Assembly (NCBI GenBank): GCA_030609765.1
Contig: JAUWTE010000250.1
Span: 1 to 5,348, forward strand
Length of the DNA: 5,348 nt
Source: Acidobacteriota bacterium
Lineage (GTDB): Bacteria > Acidobacteriota > UBA890
Direction of reading: 5' to 3'
In this document: positions 1-5,348 of the stretch, piece by piece
How the letters are laid out: each line of letters opens with the position of its first letter
Position numbering within the stretch: the stretch's first letter is position 1
The notes under the pieces: model-generated
Seen by the model: only the letters and a program-made list of their open reading frames with translations
Database searches by the model: none
What the model was told of the DNA's origin: nothing
Position numbers and translations under genes: made by a program

Positions 1-316
1 CAAAAAGGGACGCCAACTCTCCCGCACTTTTTGGGTTCAAAGCAAAGACGGCCGAATGGATTTTAACTCCTGTGGGAATCCCAATTACGATGAGCTCGCT
101 GCCGACCGCACTATAAATATCTCGTGCTGTTCCGTCTCCTCCTGCGAAAAGAAGGAGATCCACTTTTGTTTCCAGCATGGCCTTGGCTGCATTTTTTGTA
201 TCCTCAAAAGTTGTGTTTTGTTCAGAAGGAAAACCAATAATTTCCGGAGAGAAACCGCACTCTCTAGCCGCTATCTCCCCCATTTGACCGCTGTAGGTCA
301 GCACAAGCAAGTCATA
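1..316 (-). CDS. ATP-NAD kinase family protein, internal fragment (5' end lost at a junction, 3' end outside the window)
   Basis: Read on the minus strand from 316 down to 1, this gives 105 uninterrupted codons. The product starts YDLLVLTYSGQMGE, then has LLLFAGGDGTARDIY and IVIGIPTGVKIHSAVFA. GGDGT (bases 142-128) is the nucleotide-binding loop of the NAD kinase/diacylglycerol kinase fold, and its Asp is the conserved functional residue. The MGE segment and the G(I/V)P-GVKIHSAVFA segment are typical of the COG3199-type ATP-NAD kinase family, which is predicted to phosphorylate NAD in the cytoplasm. The family's N-terminal NP-AG-GG and GLKG region, some 40-50 residues, is absent: the same frame stays open to 433 but there encodes only the antisense of the receptor. 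GC is about 48%, lower than the rest of the window. An ATG at 283-281 lies inside the conserved region and is unlikely to be the native start. The family call is firm; whether the gene works is unknown. Confidence 0.85.
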
Positions 317-320
317 CGCG
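300..320. other. Sequence discontinuity: rearrangement breakpoint or assembly chimera junction
   Basis: Kinase-like coding on the minus strand is recognisable up to about 311-316. Receptor-like coding on the plus strand is recognisable from about 305-320 (KQVIREGLQISVG). Neither gene has its N-terminal part, although the two diverge from this point, and no intergenic or promoter sequence lies between them. GC rises from 48% over bases 1-300 to 65% over bases 301-420. The two reading frames happen to be codon-aligned on opposite strands, so the receptor frame stays open leftwards to an ATG at 56. The break is seen directly; whether it is biological or an artefact cannot be decided from this window. 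Confidence 0.75.
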
Positions 321-3037
321 AGGGCCTGCAGATATCCGTCGGCCGCAACATCGAGGTGGTCGTGGCGATGGACCTGGCCCCCGTCGAGGAGACGGTGACG
401 ATCAGTGGCCAGAGCCCGGTCGTCGACATCCGCTCAACCAATGTCGGTAGCATTTATACGAGCGACCTCATCGACATGGCCCCCACCGCCTCCGGCCTCT
501 GGGCTGGTGTACTCGATCACATCCCGGGCGTCGTGACGGACGCCATCGATGTCGGAGGAAGCGAGGCTGGGCAGCAGTCGCGATTCTCGTCTCGCGGCTC
601 CGACCCTGACCAGAATGTCTATGCCCTGAACGGAGCCAACACCACCGACCCGGAGGCGCTCGGAGCGTCATCGATGTACTACTCGATCGACTCCCTGGAG
701 GAAATCGGGGTGTCGACGGCAGCTCACGATGTAGAGATCCAGTCTCCCGGCGTGATCCTCAATATGGTCTCCAAGACGGGCAGCAACGACTGGCACGGCG
801 GCGCGAGGATTTTCTACGAGAATGAAGGCTTCGTTTCGAGCAACGTCACCGACGAGCAGCGGGAGCGGGGTGCCGGCGAGGGCAACCCGAACAACATGCT
901 GGCGGACTTCAGTGGACAGATCGGCGGGCCGATCATCCGCGACCGGGCCTGGTTTTTCGTCGACTACTGGAACTTCAATGTGGAGCGATTCATCGTCGGG
1001 CTTCCTGCCAGCGACCTCGATGACACGCGCATCGCGAACTGGACGATCAATGGTACCGTCCAGCTCGCTGACGGCCACAAGGCGACGATTCGATACTTCC
1101 GTGACAGCAAGATCCGCGAAAATCGCGGAGCAGGGCTGGGCACACCTCCCGAGTCGTCGTGGCTGCAGGACTCGTCCACGCATATTCCTCAAATTCAGTA
1201 CCAGGGAGTGTTCAGCCCCAACACGTTCCTGGATGTTCGGTATTCCCTCACGAGCCTCTACTTTCCGCTGGTGGCCCAGGACGCCGACAGCCCGAACCCG
1301 CATCCCGATTTCATGGGCGACGTGATGCCGCCGTCGTTTGAGCGCAGCACGGGCAGCTATTTGCCCGGCAGCCCCCCCAATCGTGAGGTCCTCTTCGAAC
1401 GCAGTAACCACGACCTGTCGGGGAACCTCTCCTACTACCTTCTGGAGGGATCCCGCACTCACGACCTGAAGTTCGGCGGCAACTTCAGCCGAATCGAGTC
1501 GTTCACCCCCGACACTCGCGGCTATATCTGGGGCTTCGAGCAGCGATTTCTGAACAGCGTGCCGTCGCAGGTGCGCTTCTGGAATCATTCGGGCATCGAC
1601 ATCTTCAGTGTCAGCAAGCCTGACGCGCCTTGGGTGCGTGGCACCGCCCTTGGCATTTATGCGCAGGACACCCTCACCTTCCGCAGTCGGGGCACTTTCA
1701 ATGTGGGCCTCCGCTACGATTGGTCGAACAGCTGGATGCCGGCCCAGTGCAAGCCGGATTCTCTGTTCCCTCAGCTCGGCCCCAACTACCAGGCTTCTTG
1801 CATCGAACAGATCCCCAACGCCACCTCGTGGAGCGACCTGGCGCCACGCATCGGCTTCATTTGGGACCTTTATGGCGACGGACGCACAGCTCTGAAGGCC
1901 AACTATTCGCGCTACTCGAACCAGCAGGGCGTACGCTGGGCCGCGTACCTGAATCCCAACGATGTCGGTAATCAGCTCTACACGTGGGACGACCCGAACG
2001 GCGACGGGATGTTTCAGTTCGGTGAGCAGAGCACACTCCTGAGGACTTTCTTCCCGGGCATCAACACGCAGATCGACCCACTGCTGAGGTCACCGCTCAC
2101 CGATGAGGTCAGTGTCGGGTACGAACGAGAGATCATGCCCGACTTCTTGATGAGCGCCACCTGGATCTATCGAGTTGACAGCAACTTCGTCGAGGACGTC
2201 AACATCGGGGTTCCCTACGGACCCATCGCTGCGTACCTCGGTGTGGACGATTCGTACACGCCGATTACCGCCAGCGATCCGGGGCCCGACGGCATCCTGG
2301 GAACGATCGACGACGGCCCCGCCATGACGATCTTCGATCAGGATCCCGCCACGCTCGGCCAATCGGTCTACTTACTGACCAACCCCGCCAACACGATGGG
2401 CTTCGACTTCCTGTTCAACCGCTATATGGGGCTGTCGATCGTGGCTCAGAATAGCTGGAGCAACAACTGGCAGTTGCTGGCTTCGTGGGATATAGGGCGC
2501 GCCCGCGGCACCTTCGACCAGGGTGGTGCTGGCGGCACCGGCAGCATACTCGACAACCCCAATACCGACATTAATCGGGAGGGGCTCACGGTGTGGGATC
2601 GCACCCATCTGGTGCGCGTGACCACCAACTACTTTTTCGGCTATCCCATCGGCGTCAACCTCGGCGCCTTCCTGCGCCTGCAGTCGGGCGAGCCTCTCAT
2701 TCGCCGCGCCATTCTGCCGGCATGGGACATCGATACCGGAGCGCCCGAAACCGAGATCACCCAGGAGTTCGAACAAGTCCGAGTAGAGCCGCGGGGCCAC
2801 CACCTGAACAAGTACAGCATCGAGCGGCTTGGCACAGTAGCAGTGCTCGATTTGCGCGCAGAGAAGCAGTTCCTCTTCAGCAGGTACGGCAACCTGCGCC
2901 TTTTCTTCGACGTTTTCAACCTCTTCAACAGCAACACCGAGACCTCCATCGAGGTGGATTCGAGCGCCACCTACAACAACATTTTCTGGTTGGTATCACC
3001 GCGAGTGTTCCGACTCGGCGTGGGCTGGGATTTCTAG
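302..3037 (+). CDS. Oar-like TonB-dependent receptor, 5'-truncated
   Basis: This is an outer-membrane 22-strand beta-barrel transporter with an N-terminal plug, expected to import a large substrate using TonB/ExbBD energy. Residue numbers count from the in-frame ATG at base 56. Residues 1 to ~83 are antisense of the kinase fragment and are not receptor sequence. Homology begins at REGLQISVGRNIEV (~88), the tail of the carboxypeptidase regulatory-like domain. The plug follows: EETVTISGQSPVVD (~108-122), VYALNGANTTDP (~188-199) and NMVSKTGSNDWHGG. The barrel begins with GGPIIRDRAWFFVDYW and ends with LRLFFDVFNLFNSN (~947-960) and a C-terminal Phe, the usual signal for Bam insertion. Two Asp-rich turns (residues 646-657 and ~741-754) look calcium-binding. 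About 910 authentic residues remain; the signal peptide and most of the N-terminal domain are missing. The VWA gene follows after one base. The fold is certain, the substrate unknown. As it stands the gene could not yield an exported receptor. Confidence 0.92.
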   Translation, partial: HKQVIREGLQISVGRNIEVVVAMDLAPVEETVTISGQSPVVDIRSTNVGSIYTSDLIDMAPTASGLWAGVLDHIPGVVTDAIDVGGSEAGQQSRFSSRGSDPDQNVYALNGANTTDPEALGASSMYYSIDSLEEIGVSTAAHDVEIQSPGVILNMVSKTGSNDWHGGARIFYENEGFVSSNVTDEQRERGAGEGNPNNMLADFSGQIGGPIIRDRAWFFVDYWNFNVERFIVGLPASDLDDTRIANWTINGTVQLADGHKATIRYFRDSKIRENRGAGLGTPPESSWLQDSSTHIPQIQYQGVFSPNTFLDVRYSLTSLYFPLVAQDADSPNPHPDFMGDVMPPSFERSTGSYLPGSPPNREVLFERSNHDLSGNLSYYLLEGSRTHDLKFGGNFSRIESFTPDTRGYIWGFEQRFLNSVPSQVRFWNHSGIDIFSVSKPDAPWVRGTALGIYAQDTLTFRSRGTFNVGLRYDWSNSWMPAQCKPDSLFPQLGPNYQASCIEQIPNATSWSDLAPRIGFIWDLYGDGRTALKANYSRYSNQQGVRWAAYLNPNDVGNQLYTWDDPNGDGMFQFGEQSTLLRTFFPGINTQIDPLLRSPLTDEVSVGYEREIMPDFLMSATWIYRVDSNFVEDVNIGVPYGPIAAYLGVDDSYTPITASDPGPDGILGTIDDGPAMTIFDQDPATLGQSVYLLTNPANTMGFDFLFNRYMGLSIVAQNSWSNNWQLLASWDIGRARGTFDQGGAGGTGSILDNPNTDINREGLTVWDRTHLVRVTTNYFFGYPIGVNLGAFLRLQSGEPLIRRAILPAWDIDTGAPETEITQEFEQVRVEPRGHHLNKYSIERLGTVAVLDLRAEKQFLFSRYGNLRLFFDVFNLFNSNTETSIEVDSSATYNNIFWLVSPRVFRLGVGWDF
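1991..2026 (+). other. EF-hand-like calcium loop within the receptor barrel
   Basis: The encoded loop DPNGDGMFQFGE (receptor residues 646-657) has Asp1, Asn3, Asp5, Gly6, a hydrophobic residue at 8 and Glu12, the ligand spacing of a canonical 12-residue EF-hand or dockerin-type loop. It probably sits in an extracellular barrel loop. Calcium binding is inferred from the residue pattern only. Confidence 0.5.
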
Positions 3038-3038
3038 C

Positions 3039-4985
3039 ATGAGAATTGCCACGTTGACCGCTGTTGTCGCCTTTATCCTGGCCGCGGTCAGCGGCCTGGG
3101 GGCCGCTCCCGTCGATCAGCAGGAGCGCCCAGCACAAGCGCTGGGCCAGCGCCCGGTGTTCGGCGCCGATGTCTCGATGGTCATGGTGAACGTGTCGGTG
3201 CTGGACGGTGAAGGGCTCCCCGTGGAAGGGCTCACCTCAGATGACTTCATTCTGCTCGAGGATGGAGTGCCACAGACGGTGAGCATCGTGCTGAACCCCA
3301 GCGAGGTGCCCGTGGATATGGTCATCCTCATGGATATCAGCGGCAGTGTGCTGGTCGACCAGATCGCCATGAAGCGCGATGCCGTGACCCTGCTCGACGC
3401 GCTCAAACCGGATGACTGCGTTTGCTTCATGACCTTCGGTAACACCATCAGCGCGGGAATATGGGGTCGTCCACACGACGAGGCGCTGCGGTCGACCATT
3501 CTCGGAACCCAGGTGAGAGGCTGGACGCCGCTTTACGATGCGATGATCGTGGCCATCGACCGCATCGAGCAGGCCGAAGATGAGTGCGGAACCGGATCTG
3601 GCCCGGACGGGAGTGCCAGAGATTCTGCGCCGGGTGGCGCTGATCGGGCACCGCAAGAACGGAGAAAAGCCCTCGTCATCATCACCGACGGCGGTGACAC
3701 GTCGAGCCAGGCGCAGTTCGCGGCTGCTGTGAATGCCGCCTCCATGACCAATGTGCCGATCTTCCCCGTGGCCGTCGGCACGGCCCTCACAGAGGGCCAG
3801 GGCGCCCTCATGGGCACCGGCGAGCAACGCCGGCAGCAACGCATCGCTGCTGCCCCCGACGCGAGCGTCAAGGCGCGCGCATCGGGCACCGCTGAGCCTG
3901 TCACCGAGAGGATCCACGAATTCGACCACACCACCCGGGTCGCAAAACAAAGCGCGCAGCAGCGCTGGGATGCGCGCCGAAACAGTTATGGTCGTGGGCT
4001 CGCCGACTCGCTCCGCGAGTTTGCCGACATCAGCGGGGGAAAGTTCGTCAACGGGGGCGAGAGCGCGGCCAGCCTGCGCATCGCCTACAACGAGCTGCTC
4101 ACCTGGCTGCGCTCCTCGTATGTACTCGGTTACTATCCGCCGCCCCAGGAGATGCTCAGGACCTACCGAGGACACGCTGTTTGGCACGAGCTGGAAGTAC
4201 GCTCGCGTGTCGCGAGCTTCCGCCTCTACGCACGCCCCGGCTACTACCGCAGTGACATCGATCGCACGGCTTCGACAGGAGCCGTGCAGGCGGGGGTAGA
4301 AATGCTGGGAGCCAATGAAGCGGCCGATTCCCTGTTCCCCTTTGCCCGTGCCCTGCAGGAGGACCCTTTCAACTGGCAGGCGTATTTTTACCGTGGCCGT
4401 GCCTATGGCGTGCTCGGGCGCTTCCAGGAGGCCCAGGCCGACTTCCTTGCCGCGGCAAGGCTCGGGCCCGGCATCGGCCCCGTGCACCAGTTCGCATCGA
4501 TCGCCTCTGCCGATATAGAGGAGTACGGCACGGCGTGGAAGCACGCCATCCGGGCACAGCAAGCCGGGGTGGAAATGATGGAACAGTTCGAGGCGCTGCG
4601 CCAGGTCTCGCCCGAGCCCGCCGACCTCGAAAAACAGCTGGAGGTACCGCGACTGTACGTCGGGCCCGCGGTCGTCCCGGACCCCGAGGCCCAGGCGATT
4701 CTAGATGCTGTGCTGCGAGGCATCCGCCGAGCAATCTCGGAATCGGCAGCCTTCGGGCTCGTCACCCAGCCACAGGCGGCGAACTACTACCTTCGCCTAC
4801 AGATCAGCAGCGTCGAGACCGAAGGAAAGCCGCGGGTCAAAGGCTCCCTCGAGCTGCTCGAGACCTCTGGCGGGCGGCTCTATGACGACGGCTTCACGCT
4901 CCAGGACGTCTTCGACGATGTCGCCACAGGTCGCGTGCTGTCGGGCAAGCTGAGGGAGCTCGCGGCCTGGATGGATCGCCGCTAG
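3039..4985 (+). CDS. Secreted VWFA-related (TIGR03436-type) protein with TPR and C-terminal domain
   Basis: The product has 648 residues. A Sec-type signal peptide covers residues 1 to ~23 (MRIAT, then a hydrophobic run AVVAFILAAVSGLGAA). Residues ~45-85 form the typical N-terminal strand region (VNVSVLDGEGLPVEGLTSDDF, then LLEDGVPQTV). The von Willebrand A domain runs from ~93 to 250 with a complete metal-ion-dependent adhesion site: D99-x-S101-x-S103, T163 and D217. Loop 180-209 (Gly/Asp/Ser-rich) and segment 251-320 (Gln/Arg-rich) are long, probably disordered insertions. The acidobacterial-type end follows: ADISGGKFVNGG (329-340), WLRSSYVLGYYPP (356-368), ELEVRSRVASFRLYARPGYY (384-403). 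A canonical TPR occupies 446-479 (G453, Y456, A465, F469, A472, P477). Residues ~535-640 are a further alpha/beta domain that I cannot assign firmly. The ATG is one base past the receptor stop, with a weak GGGA at 3027-3030, so translational coupling is likely. It is probably a periplasmic or exported adhesion or assembly factor; the ligand is unknown. Confidence 0.9.
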   Translation: MRIATLTAVVAFILAAVSGLGAAPVDQQERPAQALGQRPVFGADVSMVMVNVSVLDGEGLPVEGLTSDDFILLEDGVPQTVSIVLNPSEVPVDMVILMDISGSVLVDQIAMKRDAVTLLDALKPDDCVCFMTFGNTISAGIWGRPHDEALRSTILGTQVRGWTPLYDAMIVAIDRIEQAEDECGTGSGPDGSARDSAPGGADRAPQERRKALVIITDGGDTSSQAQFAAAVNAASMTNVPIFPVAVGTALTEGQGALMGTGEQRRQQRIAAAPDASVKARASGTAEPVTERIHEFDHTTRVAKQSAQQRWDARRNSYGRGLADSLREFADISGGKFVNGGESAASLRIAYNELLTWLRSSYVLGYYPPPQEMLRTYRGHAVWHELEVRSRVASFRLYARPGYYRSDIDRTASTGAVQAGVEMLGANEAADSLFPFARALQEDPFNWQAYFYRGRAYGVLGRFQEAQADFLAAARLGPGIGPVHQFASIASADIEEYGTAWKHAIRAQQAGVEMMEQFEALRQVSPEPADLEKQLEVPRLYVGPAVVPDPEAQAILDAVLRGIRRAISESAAFGLVTQPQAANYYLRLQISSVETEGKPRVKGSLELLETSGGRLYDDGFTLQDVFDDVATGRVLSGKLRELAAWMDRR

Positions 4986-5172
4986 TCTGGATTCCTCAAC
5001 GGGTCGCGGCTGCGCCTACGTCTAGCCCGCATTTCTCCTCGCTCGCCGCAACTCGGTCAGCGCTGAAAACGCCTCGGCGTGGCCGTCCCATGGTACCGAG
5101 GACCCGATCAGATCTATCGATCCGGGATCCGATTGCGTCGCGGTCAAGAGAGAGTGCCGAACCCGTTGAATT

Positions 5173-5178
5173 TATACA
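5173..5178 (+). promoter_or_regulatory. Candidate -10 box of the antitoxin promoter
   Basis: TATACA matches the sigma-70 -10 consensus at five of six positions. It lies 10 bases before the antitoxin ATG, which would put the transcript start almost at the initiation codon. No good -35 hexamer is seen at 16-18 bases spacing. A near-leaderless mRNA would fit the lack of a Shine-Dalgarno sequence. This is a weak call from sequence alone. Confidence 0.3.
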
Positions 5179-5187
5179 GCTAGCTGT
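5176..5187. promoter_or_regulatory. Candidate autoregulatory operator (12-bp perfect palindrome)
   Basis: ACAGCTAGCTGT is a perfect inverted repeat. It overlaps the 3' end of the candidate -10 box and ends one base before the antitoxin ATG. Phd/YefM antitoxins repress their own operons by binding short palindromes over the promoter, so position and symmetry fit an operator. The related half-site CAGC/GCTG recurs in the palindrome at 5057-5066. No direct evidence of binding exists here. Confidence 0.5.
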
Positions 5188-5188
5188 T

Positions 5189-5348
5189 ATGAAGAAAGTG
5201 ATCGAAATCGGAGCCTTCCAGGCAAAGAACCAGCTTTCGAGCCTGTTACGACAGGTCGAGAAGGGGCAGCGCGTCTTCATCACGCGGCGTGGTGAGCGGG
5301 TGGCGCTTCTGATCGGCGTGCATGATCAGCTAGAGCCAAGCATCGAGG
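5189..5348 (+). CDS. Phd/YefM family type II antitoxin, 3' end outside the window
   Basis: The first 53 codons are present. The product reads IEIGAFQAKNQLSSLLRQVE, then KGQRVFITRRGERVALLIGV, which is the N-terminal DNA-binding and dimerisation part of the Phd/YefM fold: beta strand, the 'AK-LS-LL--VE-G' helices, then the 'V-ITRRG--VA-L' hairpin. Such antitoxins usually have 70-100 residues, with a C-terminal tail that wraps the toxin; that tail lies mostly past the edge. The ATG at 5189 puts the conserved core at the usual distance from the N-terminus, and no upstream alternative ATG, GTG or TTG start is seen nearby. No Shine-Dalgarno sequence is visible. The 'GAF-AK--LS' opening is often seen in antitoxins paired with PIN-domain (VapC-like) toxins, so a PIN ribonuclease is a reasonable guess for the next gene; Doc and RelE-type partners remain possible. 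Autorepression through the adjacent palindrome is likely. Confidence 0.9.
   Translation, partial: MKKVIEIGAFQAKNQLSSLLRQVEKGQRVFITRRGERVALLIGVHDQLEPSIE

Larger units (their letters stand above)
4986..5188. other. Intergenic region between the VWA gene and the antitoxin gene
   Basis: No convincing gene or Rho-independent terminator is visible in these 203 bases. They hold a 10-bp perfect palindrome TCAGCGCTGA at 5057-5066, a stretch at 5088-5130 unusually rich in six-base palindromes including four GATC sites, and the 12-bp palindrome next to the antitoxin start. The antitoxin frame is open upstream for some distance but has no ATG, GTG or TTG there, at least back to about 5105. Confidence 0.6.

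Noticed and set aside
281..283. ATG (minus strand) as the native start of the kinase gene
   Set aside because: It falls inside the conserved MGE motif, and kinase-like residues (DLLVLTYSGQ) precede it, so the real N-terminus was upstream and has been lost.
668..1588. Minus-strand open frame of 306 codons opposite the receptor
   Set aside because: Antisense shadow of well-conserved receptor plug and barrel coding; low-complexity Arg/Val/Ala-rich product with no domain.
3237..4562. Minus-strand open frame of 441 codons opposite the VWA gene
   Set aside because: It lies wholly antisense to a gene with clear domains, has no recognisable motif, and long antisense frames are common in GC-rich coding DNA.
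5103..5126. Possible terminator hairpin (CCCGATC pairing with GATCCGGG)
   Set aside because: The stem is short and needs a bulge, and no T-tract follows; it is better explained by the local GATC-rich sequence.
5133..5172. A -35 box for the antitoxin promoter
   Set aside because: No hexamer close to TTGACA stands 16-18 bases before the TATACA; TTGAAT at 5166 is adjacent to it and TTGCGT at 5133 is too far away.
4996..5283. Minus-strand open frame of 95 codons over the intergenic region
   Set aside because: It overlaps the start of the antitoxin gene on the opposite strand, including its conserved core, and its product resembles nothing I recognise.

Overview
The window looks like Acidobacteriota or a close relative. 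It pairs an Oar-like TonB-dependent outer-membrane receptor with a secreted protein carrying the 'VWFA-related Acidobacterial' domain, in GC-rich DNA. The assignment is inferred from protein architecture alone. The first ~310 bases differ: a hand count gives 144 G/C in bases 1-300 (48%), against 78 of 120 (65%) in bases 301-420.

Layout. Bases 1 to ~316, minus strand: an interior fragment of an ATP-NAD kinase family gene with the GGDGT nucleotide-binding loop; it runs off the left edge. Around 300-320 there is a sharp break. Both flanking genes diverge from it and both lack their 5' ends there, so this is a rearrangement junction or an assembly chimera. From ~302 to 3037, plus strand: the TonB-dependent receptor, lacking signal peptide and N-terminal carboxypeptidase-like domain. 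An in-frame ATG at 56 extends the open frame, but that part is only the antisense of the kinase gene. From 3039 to 4985, plus strand: a 648-residue exported protein with a von Willebrand A domain, one canonical TPR and an unassigned C-terminal domain. It starts one base after the receptor stop codon. Bases 4986-5188 are noncoding and contain several short palindromes. From 5189 to the right edge, plus strand: the first 53 codons of a Phd/YefM-type antitoxin, with a 12-bp perfect palindrome ending one base before its ATG.

How the genes fit together. The receptor and VWA protein are very probably co-transcribed and act in the cell envelope, the receptor in the outer membrane and the VWA/TPR protein in the periplasm or outside. 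The substrate cannot be read from sequence. The antitoxin begins a separate unit whose toxin should lie just beyond the window. I see no RNA gene, insertion sequence or CRISPR array. I also see no clearly new biological system; the points most worth checking are the break at ~310, the composite VWA protein and the antitoxin's palindromic operator candidate.
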